This document shows positions 8,818-18,837 of a stretch of 64,000 nt of DNA, one piece after another. The first letter of the stretch is position 1, and every line of letters starts with the position of its first letter. The position numbers and the translations under genes were made by a program. This DNA is from Desertivirga sp966211215 (GTDB lineage: Bacteria > Bacteroidota > Bacteroidia > Sphingobacteriales > Sphingobacteriaceae): the NCBI GenBank assembly GCA_966211215.1, contig CBIHNR010000001.1, positions 62,001-126,000 on the forward strand, in the 5' to 3' direction. The notes below the pieces were generated by a model. That model did no database searches, was not told the origin of the DNA, and saw only the letters and a list, made by a program, of their open reading frames with translations.

Positions 8818-11800
8818 TTATTTTATTATAACCTTACCTGAATATTGATTATTCAGTATTAAGGTATAAATACCATCAGGCAAAGCCTGGCTTAAGGTAA
8901 CATCGATATTACCCGTAACATTTCTAATTGATTTTGAATAGACAACCCGTCCTGTCAAATCAATTAGTTTCAACAACACATCCTTTCCAATCAAATCAGC
9001 ATTAGTAGCAATAGTAAATCTATTGTTCACCACTGGGTTCGGGTAAATAATGGTGTGATTTACTGCATCCTTTTCAGAGAGCCACTGAACAGCCACTACA
9101 TCTTCAAGACTCTTTTGAGCAATCTGATTAGTTGTGAAGTTTTGTATTTCTGCTGCACTCAATGCCCTGCTATAGATTTTAAACCCGTCAATAGAGCCTC
9201 TAAACATTGGGTCGTTAAATTGTGATTTACCCAGATAATTCTGCGTAGTGCTGCCAATGGTTGACGGCTTAATCGTAACGCCGGTATTAGAGGCAACGGC
9301 AGTTCCATTGATGTATAAAGTACAGGTATTTCCGGATTGTGTAATAGCAAAATGTGTCCAGGTATTCAGTGGAAGGGTATAAGTAAAGCTCACCTGTTGC
9401 TCTGAGCCTCCATTCTTAATGGCATAACGTATCACATTAGCAGTTCCCGCCTGGATTGATAAAAACATATACTTGCTGGTTCCCGTACCAAAGTCGAATA
9501 CCCGCATCCAGTTAGATTTAACATCCATTCTTACCCAGGTAGATATAGTAAAGTCATTTAGCGTACTTACAATACCGGCTGGCAAGCTAGCATAAGAGGA
9601 AGCAGTTCCGTCCAGTTTAAGCGCGGTGCCTGAAAGTCCGGCATCGCGAGTTGCTGTTGCCTGCAAAGTAGCGTGAGTTGCACCCCAGCTATCAATACCA
9701 CGCGTTCCGCTTGCCTCATCAAATTTCAAATAAGTGATTTGCCCTGTATTCGGCGTTGCTATCACCTGGCTACTATTAGGGTTTTCCCCCAGAGTGTTAG
9801 TAGCAGAAACTACATAGTAGTACGTACTTCCATTGCTAACATTGGTATCGGTAAATCTGGTATCCGTACCGGTTCCAATGTTTGTATAAGGCCCGCCAGA
9901 AGTAGTTGAACGTTTGATAGTGTAACTAAAATTCTGGATAGCATCCCATTCAAGGATATTTTTAGCATCGCCCGCTGCAACTATCACATTGTTTACAATA
10001 GTATATACTGTTAACGTTATAGTTTGCGCACCGCTAATACTGCCGTTGCCAGCGGTTAAAGCCACAGAAAAAGTGCCATATTCGGTAGGAGTGCCAGATA
10101 TTACACCGGTACTAGTATTTACACTTAAACCAGCAGGCAGGCCAGTGGCTGTAAAACTGTTTAGTGTGGCATTATTGGTAATGGTATAGGTAAATGGTGA
10201 GCCCATTACTGCTGTCGGTTGGGTATTGTTTGTGATGACAACCGTTAAAACTTGTGTTTGAGGTTGGGCTGCACCGTAAGCGCTATCTCCAGCCTGCGAA
10301 GCAGTAATGGTCGCCGTTCCGGTAGCAAGAATATGCACTTTGCCATTCACGATGCTTGCAACTGATTCATCTGAACTGGTGTAGGTCACCGCAAGTTCGG
10401 AAGAGGCAGTTGCTGCAGGATCAAAATCTGCATCTCCAAGCAGTTTGGTTCCAATTGCGGCAAAATTAATGGTCTGTGCTTGTTTAACCGTTAAAACCTG
10501 CGTTTGCGATTGGGCTGGCCAGTATATATCATTTCCTGCCTGTGAAGCAGTGATGGTTGCAGTTCCGGCAGCAACAATGTGAACCTTACCATTTACGATG
10601 CTTGCAACTGATGCATTCGAGCTCGTGTAGCTTACCGGAAGCCCTGAAGAAGCGGTAGCTGGCTCAAAATCTGCATCACCTGTTGCTTTTTCAGCAGTGG
10701 CAGCCAAAGTGATTGTTTGACTTGAATAACTTGCAGCAATTTCAGATGCTGTTAAGGCCCTGCCGAATATTTTAAACTCATCAATAGAGCCTCTAAACAT
10801 CGGGTCGTTAAACTGTGATTTGCCCAGATAGTTCAAGTTAGTACTGCCTATCGTAGAAGGCTTAATGGTAACGCCAGTGTTTGTAGCCACTAAAGCTCCG
10901 TTGATATACATACTGCATGTACTTCCCGATTGAGTGATTGCAAAATGCGTCCAGGTATTAAGTGGCAGGGTATAATTAAAGCTTACCTGCTGTTCCGATC
11001 CCCCATTCTTAATGGCATAACGCATCATATTAGCACTTCCAGCCTGGATCGATAAAAACATATACTTGCTGGTTCCGGTACCAAAGTCAAATACACGCAT
11101 CCAGTTGGATTTAACATCCATTCTTACCCAAGTTGATATGGTAAAGTCATTTAACGTACTTACAATACCAGTTGGCAAAGTAGCATAAGAGGTAGAAGTT
11201 CCGTCCAGCTTAAGCGCAGTACCTGAACGGCCAGTATCACGCGTTGCTGTAGCCTGCAAAGTAGCATGATTGGTTCCCCAGGTATCCGTTGCCTGTGTTC
11301 CGCTAGCCTCATTAAATTTATAATAGGTTTGGCCTATGGCACGTGCATCCATTAAAACAACATCGTTTCCGTCGCCACCTACATAGGTAATGATGAAATT
11401 ATAACCGCCTACAGTAATGGTAGCCCATTCAGGCAAACCATTAAAAGTACCTGTTATTGTTGCTGTTCCGGTATTGTCAATAAGGGTATAGTAAGTTCCG
11501 AAAGGCAAGGTCCCTGCAACGCCGGTTAGGGTTAAGTTGGGACTGCTATCAAGTGTTACACCTGTTACAATGATTTTATCTGCGGTAGTATCTCCAAGAT
11601 TAAGTTCCGCCTGATAGGTTGCATCTGCCTTTAAGGTAAGAGCTCCTATTTTCAAAGCACCAATGCCCAGATTTCCAGGCTCAAGCACAGCGCCGGGGCC
11701 ACTTCCTGTGCCGATGGTAGCTGAACCGGTACTCTTACCCGTTCCACCAAAGCTTCCCTCCTGAACAACAACCGAGCTAGCAAAGGCGCCACTGGTTGGA

Positions 11801-14800
11801 TTATTGTTTAACAGGAATTTCCCTTTTTTTACTGTTGTTGTACCGCCATATGTATGGTTTCCGCTGAAAATTAAATTTCCTGTACCTACTTTCTCTACAT
11901 TTAAGAAATTGGCAAAAGTTCCGCTGAAATTTGTATTGGTATTTAATGCACCAATGCTGATTATCGGAGAGCCTCCGGCATTATTGCGGAGATATCCCCT
12001 TCCTGAAAGTCCGCCAAAATGCAGTGTACCTGACGAAAACTGAATGCTGTGACAATCAACGCCATTCGCATCCAATAACCAATGAGCATTGGCACTTCCC
12101 GATTGCGGCACTTCAAAACGCACACGCTGGTTGCCGCTGCGCAGTTTCGATATAAATGTTCCTGTAAATCCGCTGTTATCTCCGTAGAGATGCAATCCCG
12201 CATAGGTATTACCATCGTGTTCAAGGGTACCAGTTCCAAGCAGCTTTCCCCTAAGGTTTAAGGCATAGCTGGTTTCATACATATAGCTTCTCTTGCCAGC
12301 AGTAACCTCAATATCGTTGTAAATGGTAGCATCGCCCCATTCAGAGTATAATGAACCTCCGTTCAATATAATTTTTCCCGTTCCCAATGGGCCAGCTGTT
12401 GGCGCACTCTGGGTTCCTGTTCCGATACCGGCTATTCCAATCCCATTTTTTGGAGGCCAGCCACCGCTGTTCCCATTAATAGTAGTCCCACCAGAATAGG
12501 TATTCGCTCCTGAAATAAAGAGCAGGCGTCCTCCTGTTTTTAAAAGGCTTCCTGTACCGCTGATGAGGCCTGAGAGGTAAATATCCTCAGTATTGGTATT
12601 CACATTCAGCTGGCTGTTTAAAACCAAGGGTGTACTTATGGTCTGTTTGATTGGAGAGTTGTTGACAAGGTCATTCTTCAACGTAATGCTGTTGCCACTA
12701 ATAGAGTATGAATTTGCATTAGCATCGAAAAGAATCTTTGAAGCTACCATGCCAGTGATATCATTGGTTAAAACGGTATCGCTTGCTGCGCTGAATGTTA
12801 AAATGGCCGGGTTTACCGGAAGTGAATTTTCAACCCAGTTTGCTGCCAGGTTCAGATTGGTGGCAACCGGTGTTGGGCTCCAGGTACGGGTGCTTGCACC
12901 CGGTACCCCGAATGCTTCGGCTGAATTAGCACTTTCCTGGGTATTGCCCATAGAAGATACTACATAGTAATAAGGGCTTCCGCTGGTAACGTTGGTATCT
13001 GTATAGCTGGTGGTTGAAACCGTAGCTATAAGCGTATACGGCCCTCCGCTTACAGTACCTCTCTTTACCTTATAAGTTAAAGCACCGGAAGCTGCATTCC
13101 AGCTCAAACCAATGGAGTTGCTGTTATTAACTACTACTGGTGTTGATGGCACTGCTGGTGGCACAGATGCTGAAACCACATTGGAATTTCCGCTTTCCAG
13201 TGTTCCGGCTAAGGCAGTTACCACATAGTAATTGCTAACCTCCGGCTGTGGGCTGGCATCAATAAAGGATGTTCCGACGATGCCTGTTTGTATGGCAGTA
13301 AAAGGGCCGCCTGATGAAAGGGACCTCTTTACCGTGTAGCTGCTGGCATTAGTTACCGCTGGCCATGAAACACTTATACGGGTAACATTATTTACGGCCG
13401 CAGTTACTCCTGATGGAGCAGCAGGAGCTACATTATTGGTTGCATTAATGATCAAAGTGGCTGTGCCAGTTCCGCTTGCATTGGTAGCCCCTAAAGTAAC
13501 CACTGATTGTCCCATTGCTGTGGGTGTACCGGAAATAAGCCCGGTAGAGGTATTAATACTTAATCCTGCCGGCAAGCCAGTGGCACTATAGGAAGATGGG
13601 CTGGCACTTGCAGTGATGTTATAGCTGAAGGACGAACCTAAGATAGCTGCGGCTGTGGTAGCGCTGCTGATCTCCGGAGATCCGGTGGGTGCTGTTTGAC
13701 TATAGGCCACATTACTGAACGTGGCGGTGTTCAACGCTGAACTGTTGTTAGAGACGGTATAAAATCCCGCATACAGGTTTGTCGGGAAACCTGTTGCAGA
13801 ATAGGCACAACCAATATTGGTCCAATTAGTACCATCCTGCGAATGATAGGTGAATATGCGGGTTCCTACACGCTCAATTTTTAACCACCAGGGTGCTTTG
13901 GGTTGCCAATGCTTCCCTACACCGCCTGTAGCGGCAAGGTAAATATCCCAAAAAGCAGAACCGGGTGACAGCGATTCGCGCAGCATGACGCCGCAGCCTC
14001 CACTAATTGGCGACACACTGTTAACTTTTACTACCAGGCCGGCATCTCCACTAACTTTTTTGAAATTGAAATTAAAAGCAGTACTGGTGGAAGTTCCCGC
14101 ACCTTTAATTGTCCAAACTCCGTTACTGTATGAAGCGCTGCCTGCCAGTCCGGTATTACCGATATCCATATTGGTGAGGCCGTTGCTTACCGGTTGCACA
14201 TGATCGGCAGGGTAAAACACCTGCGGCAAAGTAACTGCCGTAGAAGTATCGGATGATTTCAGGTATAAGAAATCGCCACCGGCACCGCCCAAAGCAGCCC
14301 GCATCCGGTCGGTTTGAGGGGTAAGTATCCCCTTACGTACCTTATAAGCGCTGTAAATTAGATTGGTCATATCGCCCACCCTTGCTCCGGGGGCAATCCC
14401 CCAGTTGGTCCAGTAACTGGCATAACCTCCAAAGGGAATATAGGTCATGGTAGCTCCATCAAAGGCGTACTTATGATACAACTCGCCGATAGCCAATACC
14501 CGGTTATCCAACTCGGCAAACATATCTACCTTCTGCTTGTAAGCAACTTCTGCGCCCCAGGCCAGGGCTGCAGCTTGCACACGCCAATGGTCGTCGCGGC
14601 CGGTATCACCTACTTCGCCATTGGGCAGGGAGTTGCGCATACCTCCTCCTGCATCCATCCTGTACACTTCAATCGACTGATTAAATTTGGTGACATCATT
14701 ACAAAAAACCGATGCGGCAAGGGCTATTTTTAGCTGAATAGCACCTTTGTTCTGGTCGCGTAATGGATTAGGCACCCAGGAAGTCGGAAATAAGACTTGA

Positions 14801-15345
14801 GAAAAATAATTTTCTACATGCTGTGTATTGGCTGCGGTCCAGCCGGGAAAGGTATAGCGAAGTATCTCTGCACCTGTGCCCCAATACTGAGCATAGTCGC
14901 CAATATCCAGCATAGATTCATTGCCACCCCAAACAGTATTGGTAACCGCCCAGGCATCCAGCATATTGGTGGCTTTACGGGCATAAGCACTATCCCCTGT
15001 AAAAACATACATGAAGGCCAAGTTATGGATAGCCTGCATGTCGCTCTTCCACTGGGTATTGTTTAAGTTCGGTGCCCGGGTTACCGTAGCAAATGGCCCC
15101 TGCATCCCATAGGTAAGCTTAGACCTGGAATCATTTTTAAATGCGTTGTAAGCGGAAAGCCAGGGTTCCTGGGTAATGTTGGCTTTCAACTGATTGAGAT
15201 CGGTTTGGGTAAAAGGTATGCCCGGGTGGACAAAGGTTTGAGCATCTGATGTTTTGGGGCTCATTAGGACAAGCATACCCAAAAAAATGATGATCAGATT
15301 TTCTTTCGAAATCAGCTTTAGCTGACGAAGTAAAATTTTCCTCAT
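8818..15345 (-). CDS. T9SS-secreted multimodular alginate-lyase-family protein
   Basis: A 2175-residue secreted protein. A signal peptide (to about residue 36) is followed by an all-helical alginate-lyase-family domain (about 50-370; GDTGRDDHWRVQAAALAWG). Next come a beta-sandwich resembling DUF1349/concanavalin-like domains (375-555), an Ig-like putative domain (556-635), two fibronectin-III domains (640-815), autotransporter-associated beta-strand repeats (about 820-1325), LamG (1340-1537), two Ig-like repeats containing SIVNGKVHI (1540-1700), another Ig-like and FnIII pair, a second LamG (1870-2067) and a T9SS type A sorting domain (2095-2175, NPVVNNRFTI...GKVIIK). It should be exported by T9SS and retained at the surface or released. 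The lyase domain suggests eliminative cleavage of a uronate polysaccharide; the substrate is unknown. It is the only gene in its transcription unit. Confidence 0.85.
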   Translation of the reverse strand: MRKILLRQLKLISKENLIIIFLGMLVLMSPKTSDAQTFVHPGIPFTQTDLNQLKANITQEPWLSAYNAFKNDSRSKLTYGMQGPFATVTRAPNLNNTQWKSDMQAIHNLAFMYVFTGDSAYARKATNMLDAWAVTNTVWGGNESMLDIGDYAQYWGTGAEILRYTFPGWTAANTQHVENYFSQVLFPTSWVPNPLRDQNKGAIQLKIALAASVFCNDVTKFNQSIEVYRMDAGGGMRNSLPNGEVGDTGRDDHWRVQAAALAWGAEVAYKQKVDMFAELDNRVLAIGELYHKYAFDGATMTYIPFGGYASYWTNWGIAPGARVGDMTNLIYSAYKVRKGILTPQTDRMRAALGGAGGDFLYLKSSDTSTAVTLPQVFYPADHVQPVSNGLTNMDIGNTGLAGSASYSNGVWTIKGAGTSTSTAFNFNFKKVSGDAGLVVKVNSVSPISGGCGVMLRESLSPGSAFWDIYLAATGGVGKHWQPKAPWWLKIERVGTRIFTYHSQDGTNWTNIGCAYSATGFPTNLYAGFYTVSNNSSALNTATFSNVAYSQTAPTGSPEISSATTAAAILGSSFSYNITASASPSSYSATGLPAGLSINTSTGLISGTPTAMGQSVVTLGATNASGTGTATLIINATNNVAPAAPSGVTAAVNNVTRISVSWPAVTNASSYTVKRSLSSGGPFTAIQTGIVGTSFIDASPQPEVSNYYVVTALAGTLESGNSNVVSASVPPAVPSTPVVVNNSNSIGLSWNAASGALTYKVKRGTVSGGPYTLIATVSTTSYTDTNVTSGSPYYYVVSSMGNTQESANSAEAFGVPGASTRTWSPTPVATNLNLAANWVENSLPVNPAILTFSAASDTVLTNDITGMVASKILFDANANSYSISGNSITLKNDLVNNSPIKQTISTPLVLNSQLNVNTNTEDIYLSGLISGTGSLLKTGGRLLFISGANTYSGGTTINGNSGGWPPKNGIGIAGIGTGTQSAPTAGPLGTGKIILNGGSLYSEWGDATIYNDIEVTAGKRSYMYETSYALNLRGKLLGTGTLEHDGNTYAGLHLYGDNSGFTGTFISKLRSGNQRVRFEVPQSGSANAHWLLDANGVDCHSIQFSSGTLHFGGLSGRGYLRNNAGGSPIISIGALNTNTNFSGTFANFLNVEKVGTGNLIFSGNHTYGGTTTVKKGKFLLNNNPTSGAFASSVVVQEGSFGGTGKSTGSATIGTGSGPGAVLEPGNLGIGALKIGALTLKADATYQAELNLGDTTADKIIVTGVTLDSSPNLTLTGVAGTLPFGTYYTLIDNTGTATITGTFNGLPEWATITVGGYNFIITYVGGDGNDVVLMDARAIGQTYYKFNEASGTQATDTWGTNHATLQATATRDTGRSGTALKLDGTSTSYATLPTGIVSTLNDFTISTWVRMDVKSNWMRVFDFGTGTSKYMFLSIQAGSANMMRYAIKNGGSEQQVSFNYTLPLNTWTHFAITQSGSTCSMYINGALVATNTGVTIKPSTIGSTNLNYLGKSQFNDPMFRGSIDEFKIFGRALTASEIAASYSSQTITLAATAEKATGDADFEPATASSGLPVSYTSSNASVASIVNGKVHIVAAGTATITASQAGNDIYWPAQSQTQVLTVKQAQTINFAAIGTKLLGDADFDPAATASSELAVTYTSSDESVASIVNGKVHILATGTATITASQAGDSAYGAAQPQTQVLTVVITNNTQPTAVMGSPFTYTITNNATLNSFTATGLPAGLSVNTSTGVISGTPTEYGTFSVALTAGNGSISGAQTITLTVYTIVNNVIVAAGDAKNILEWDAIQNFSYTIKRSTTSGGPYTNIGTGTDTRFTDTNVSNGSTYYYVVSATNTLGENPNSSQVIATPNTGQITYLKFDEASGTRGIDSWGATHATLQATATRDAGLSGTALKLDGTASSYASLPAGIVSTLNDFTISTWVRMDVKSNWMRVFDFGTGTSKYMFLSIQAGTANVIRYAIKNGGSEQQVSFTYTLPLNTWTHFAITQSGNTCTLYINGTAVASNTGVTIKPSTIGSTTQNYLGKSQFNDPMFRGSIDGFKIYSRALSAAEIQNFTTNQIAQKSLEDVVAVQWLSEKDAVNHTIIYPNPVVNNRFTIATNADLIGKDVLLKLIDLTGRVVYSKSIRNVTGNIDVTLSQALPDGIYTLILNNQYSGKVIIK
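9143..9735 (-). repeat. LamG module copy A inside the alginate-lyase-family gene
   Basis: Encodes residues about 1870-2067. Long stretches (for example DFTISTWVRMDVKSNWMRVF and KSQFNDPMFRGSID) are identical to copy B, 1.6 kb upstream in the reading frame, and the DNA is also highly similar. Confidence 0.85.
10733..11330 (-). repeat. LamG module copy B inside the alginate-lyase-family gene
   Basis: Encodes residues about 1340-1537, the partner of the copy at 9143-9735. Differences are concentrated at the edges (TQATDTWGTNHAT against TRGIDSWGATHAT), the pattern left by duplication or gene conversion. Confidence 0.85.
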
Positions 15346-16064
15346 AGAATTAAGAGTTTAAATTGGTTTATAATAGTCTAATTCTTGGAGTAGGTTGTAT
15401 CATAGACACTTGTATTTGCCTTTTATACTCTAAAGAAAATTTTTTTTGCTTTTTAAGTCGCTGAAAGAAATAATTTAATTCTTATGCAAGGAAGAAGCCT
15501 GCAAGCTACAAACGAAGCCGCTAGCAATTTGAACAATATGATATAGAATGCTATCTTTTATGAAGCATAGCTAATTAATACAGGCTTTTGTCCAGGAAAA
15601 GGTCAGGGAATTCGCTTTTAAAAAAATAGTAAGGAGAAATTCAATGAAAGAACCCATAGGAGAGGCAAAAGTGTATGACATCTTCTTCCGCAGGACTCCC
15701 TCGGAGAGATGTCTGACACTTATATACGGCTCTGCGTTATTTCTTAAGTTAAAAGCGAATTCCCTGAGGAAAAGGTGATCTTTTGTCACATTAATTGGTT
15801 TATTTCGAGTATCGGATGACGTTCATTATCGCTCAAAACATATAGGTATTATGTTTTCTTTTAAGGACTTAAGCGATATTGGAAGGTTAATAAATTGTTA
15901 TTGTTGTTACTGGTTTTGTTTGGAGCAATAAATACTTTCTGAGCGGTAAAACTTTTTTCACAAATCGTTGTAAATTAACTAAGCATGTAAGAGAGTATCC
16001 TAAAAAGAGTCTGATTTATAATGGGGTGAATATTAGATAGTAAAGGCTGTCGGGAGGTGTTTGC
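15346..16064. other. Intergenic region without a supported gene
   Basis: About 720 AT-rich bases between divergent transcription units. A 72-codon minus-strand frame (15571-15789) has no recognisable pattern. Promoters for both sides must lie here, but no clear TAnnTTTG box with a -33 partner was found. Confidence 0.4.
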
Positions 16065-16349
16065 ATGCTTGTAAAGCAAGTTCTTATGGAGATATCTAAT
16101 TTTCCCCTTAATCAATGCGTGTGGCTAAGACTGATTTTCGTCAGCATGTTTTCGGCTTGGCAGGCTTCTTTGGCCTGGGCACAACTATCTAAAGAGCTCA
16201 TAGTAAACTTCGTGCGGTTGGCATGGCCTTACAAAAACAAACTTGAAGTCTCGGCCGTTGTCCAAAAACTTTTAAAACACAGAGATATAGAGGTTGAAGG
16301 GATCAAAATTCCCAGAAGGGTTTATGGGAGGGCGACATGGCGGTATTAG
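16065..16349 (+). CDS. Small protein of unknown function upstream of YfiR-like gene
   Basis: A 94-codon frame. Residues 1-40 could form a signal peptide or membrane anchor with hydrophobic core LRLIFVSMFSAWQASLAWA and a possible cleavage site before Gln. The remainder is basic and shows no family I recognise. It overlaps the following YfiR-like gene by 13 bases, the arrangement expected for translational coupling; this is the main argument that it is real. It may instead be the remnant of a longer secreted protein, since receptor genes often precede YfiR-like genes in related genomes. Confidence 0.35.
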   Translation: MLVKQVLMEISNFPLNQCVWLRLIFVSMFSAWQASLAWAQLSKELIVNFVRLAWPYKNKLEVSAVVQKLLKHRDIEVEGIKIPRRVYGRATWRY

Positions 16350-16909
16350 GAAAAATAAAACATCGGTTATCGTGTAGTTTGATATATCCAGCCAGATATT
16401 TGATCGGGCTGTCCTTCATTTTACTAACTGTTGGCATGGTGCAACCAAGGGTCATCCCTTCTAAGGAGTACCAGATTAAGGCTGTCTTTTTATACAATTT
16501 TACCCAGTTTGTAGAGTGGCCTGTTAATTCTTTTAATGAAGCAGAATCGCCTTTGGTGATTGGCGTGCTTGGTAAAAATCCTTTCGGTACTTATTTGAGT
16601 GAAACCGTTCGTGATGAGAAAATAAACGGCCATCCGCTTATAGTAAAGTATTATTCTAAAGTAGAAGACGCTGAAGGCTGCCACATTCTTTTTGTAAACC
16701 AACCCAAAACAACCGACCTGAAAAAACTTTTATCCCAGCTAAAGAGCCGAAGTATCCTCACCGTGAGTGATGCTTCAGGTTTTATTCAAGATGGCGGCAT
16801 GATTCAATTTTTAACCAAGAGCAATAAAATCAGGCTTTTAATCAATTCGGAAATGGCAAAGGCTTCCGGCTTAACTATCAGTTCAAAGCTGCTTCGTTTA
16901 TCAGAATAA
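16337..16909 (+). CDS. YfiR family (DUF4154) periplasmic protein
   Basis: A 190-residue protein with an N-terminal signal or anchor segment (about 12-38). The mature part starts with the family hallmark EYQIKAVFLYNFTQFVEWP and ends with GGMIQFLTKSNKIRLLINSEMAKASGLTISSKLLRL, matching YfiR-like proteins over their full length. In Pseudomonas YfiR is a periplasmic repressor of the diguanylate cyclase YfiN. Here it is followed 17 bases later by a histidine kinase with a periplasmic sensor loop, so it more likely modulates that kinase (inference). Confidence 0.85.
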   Translation: MAVLGKIKHRLSCSLIYPARYLIGLSFILLTVGMVQPRVIPSKEYQIKAVFLYNFTQFVEWPVNSFNEAESPLVIGVLGKNPFGTYLSETVRDEKINGHPLIVKYYSKVEDAEGCHILFVNQPKTTDLKKLLSQLKSRSILTVSDASGFIQDGGMIQFLTKSNKIRLLINSEMAKASGLTISSKLLRLSE

Positions 16910-16926
16910 CAACCAGAAACCGACTA

Positions 16927-18363
16927 ATGATATTAAAAAACACACCAATTCGACGAAAGTTAATGGCCGTTATTTTGCTAGTAAGCGGCGCTGTATTGCT
17001 ATTGACGTGTGCAGCCTTTATTGCTTATGAGTATTTCACGTTTCGAAAGAACATGATTAACCAGCTTTCTACACTTGGTGAAATTATTGCAGATAACAGC
17101 ACTGCTGCTCTGGCTTTTGATAGCCAGGATGATGCTAATCAAATTCTGGCTGCGCTGGATGCCGAGCCTCATGTAGTAGCTGCAGGGCTTTACGATGAAG
17201 AGGGAAATTTGTTTGCCCACTATCCTGATCGCTTACCGCTGAAAAGTCTCCCAGCTGCTTCTGCAAAGAAGAGGTTTTTCTTCGAGAACGGTTTCCTGCA
17301 TGGATTTTTGCCGGTAATGCAGTCCGACAAGAAATTGGGTTCGCTTTACTTAAGGTCAAATATGGATGCAGTGTATGCCCGTTTTAAGCTGTATGGGGAG
17401 ATCGCGGCTTTGGTAGTTGCAGTATGTATTTTATTAGCCTATTTTCTTTCGCGAATTCTGCAAAAGGGTATCTCCGACCCCATACTTTCTCTTGCTGAAA
17501 CCGCACAGGCAGTATCATCCAAGCAGGATTATTCTCTAAGGGCTCCCAAATTTGGTGAGGACGAAATTGGCTTTCTCGCTGATGACTTTAACCAAATGCT
17601 GGAACGTATTCAGAGCCAGAATCAAGAAATAGTGTCCTTTAACCAAAAATTGGAGCAAAAAGTGGAAGAGCGCACTATGCAGCTGGCAGAAGCAAATAAA
17701 GAGCTGGAATCATTTTCCTATTCGGTGTCGCACGATTTACGGGCTCCCCTCAGAGCCGTAAATGGTTATGCAAAAATTTTGGAAGAGGATTTTGGGACTG
17801 TACTTGATGATGAAGGCCGGAGGTTGCTTACCGTGATTCAGGATAACGCCAAGCGAATGGGGCTTTTAATTGACGATTTGCTTTCTTTTTCCAGGCTGGG
17901 CCGCAAAGATATAGTGAAGTCTTATGTCGATATGAATGGGCTTGTTAAATCGGTAAAGGATGACATTGAGAAAACAACGCCTCACCGGGCCAGGATAATA
18001 ATCCATCCGCTTAATCCGTTGGTGGCCGACCGCTCTTTGATAAACCAGGTGATGGTAAACCTGTTATCCAATGCGATTAAATATTCTTCAGGGGCTGAAA
18101 GTCCGGTGGTGGAAATAAAATCATATAAAGAAGACGGAGAAGTTGTTTATGAAGTGAAGGATAACGGCGCGGGTTTTAACAACCTGTACGTAAATAAGTT
18201 ATTTGGGGTATTTCAACGGTTGCATTCGAATGAAGAGTTTGAAGGTACAGGTGTGGGACTTGCGCTGGTAAAGCGTATAATAACAAAGCATGGGGGAAGG
18301 GTGTGGGCTAATGGTGAGGTAAACAAAGGCGCTACATTTTATTTTGGTTTGCCTGATAATTAA
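16927..18363 (+). CDS. Membrane sensor histidine kinase (CHASE8-like, HAMP)
   Basis: A 478-residue kinase. Two membrane segments (about 12-34 and 155-176) enclose a periplasmic sensor domain of CHASE8 type (DNSTAALAFDSQDDA). A HAMP domain (178-235) and a short coiled coil lead to the HisKA box SYSVSHDLRAPLRAV with phospho-acceptor His269. The ATPase domain has N box NLLSNAIKYSS, G1 DNGAGF and G2 GTGVGLALVKRI, so it appears catalytically complete. It sits in one run with YfiR-like and receiver genes (gaps of 12-17 bases). The signal is unknown; YfiR next door is the obvious periplasmic partner. Confidence 0.93.
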   Translation: MILKNTPIRRKLMAVILLVSGAVLLLTCAAFIAYEYFTFRKNMINQLSTLGEIIADNSTAALAFDSQDDANQILAALDAEPHVVAAGLYDEEGNLFAHYPDRLPLKSLPAASAKKRFFFENGFLHGFLPVMQSDKKLGSLYLRSNMDAVYARFKLYGEIAALVVAVCILLAYFLSRILQKGISDPILSLAETAQAVSSKQDYSLRAPKFGEDEIGFLADDFNQMLERIQSQNQEIVSFNQKLEQKVEERTMQLAEANKELESFSYSVSHDLRAPLRAVNGYAKILEEDFGTVLDDEGRRLLTVIQDNAKRMGLLIDDLLSFSRLGRKDIVKSYVDMNGLVKSVKDDIEKTTPHRARIIIHPLNPLVADRSLINQVMVNLLSNAIKYSSGAESPVVEIKSYKEDGEVVYEVKDNGAGFNNLYVNKLFGVFQRLHSNEEFEGTGVGLALVKRIITKHGGRVWANGEVNKGATFYFGLPDN

Positions 18364-18375
18364 AGTACATAATTC

Positions 18376-18822
18376 ATGGAGAAAGAAAATGAGGTAGAAA
18401 TTCTTCTGGTGGAAGATAACCTAAACGATGCCGAGCTAACTATAAGGGCATTGCGCAAACACAACATGGCAAACAACATACTGCACCTAAAGGACGGAGC
18501 TGCTGCGCTTGATTTTTTGTTTGGCACAGGCGAGTTTCAGCATAGAGATACAGTTAATAATAAGCCGAAAGTAATTTTGCTTGACCTTAAAATGCCCAAA
18601 GTTAACGGGCTTGAAGTGCTTGAAAAAATTAAGTCAGAGGAATTAACCAGTACTATCCCGGTAGTAATTTTAACATCTTCTAAAGAACATCCCGACGTAG
18701 AAAAGTGTTATGCTTTGGGCGCAAACAGCTACATCGTAAAACCAGTAGAGTTTGATAGCTTCTTAAAGGCAGTTTCTGATTTAGGCTTCTACTGGCTGCT
18801 TCTAAATCATTCGCCTGTGTAA
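18376..18822 (+). CDS. Single-domain response regulator (Rcp1-like)
   Basis: A 148-residue receiver with no output domain. Acidic pocket VEDN, phospho-acceptor Asp70 (ILLDLKMPKVNG), switch Thr in VVILTSS and Lys in IVKPV are all present. The extended loop before the phospho-site (FGTGEFQHRDTVNNKPK) is typical of Rcp1-like receivers that pair with phytochrome-like or CHASE kinases. It starts 12 bases after the kinase gene and should be its direct phosphorylation partner. With no output domain it must act through protein-protein contact, possibly with the PAS/GAF protein encoded next. Confidence 0.92.
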   Translation: MEKENEVEILLVEDNLNDAELTIRALRKHNMANNILHLKDGAAALDFLFGTGEFQHRDTVNNKPKVILLDLKMPKVNGLEVLEKIKSEELTSTIPVVILTSSKEHPDVEKCYALGANSYIVKPVEFDSFLKAVSDLGFYWLLLNHSPV

Positions 18823-18837
18823 ACCTAAATAATAAGG

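Noticed and set aside
12593..12967. 124-codon plus-strand frame inside the alginate-lyase-family gene
   Set aside because: Shadow of a repetitive Ser/Thr/Gly/Asn-rich coding sequence on the other strand.
15571..15789. 72-codon minus-strand frame
   Set aside because: Low-complexity composition, no recognisable motif and no neighbour to link it to.
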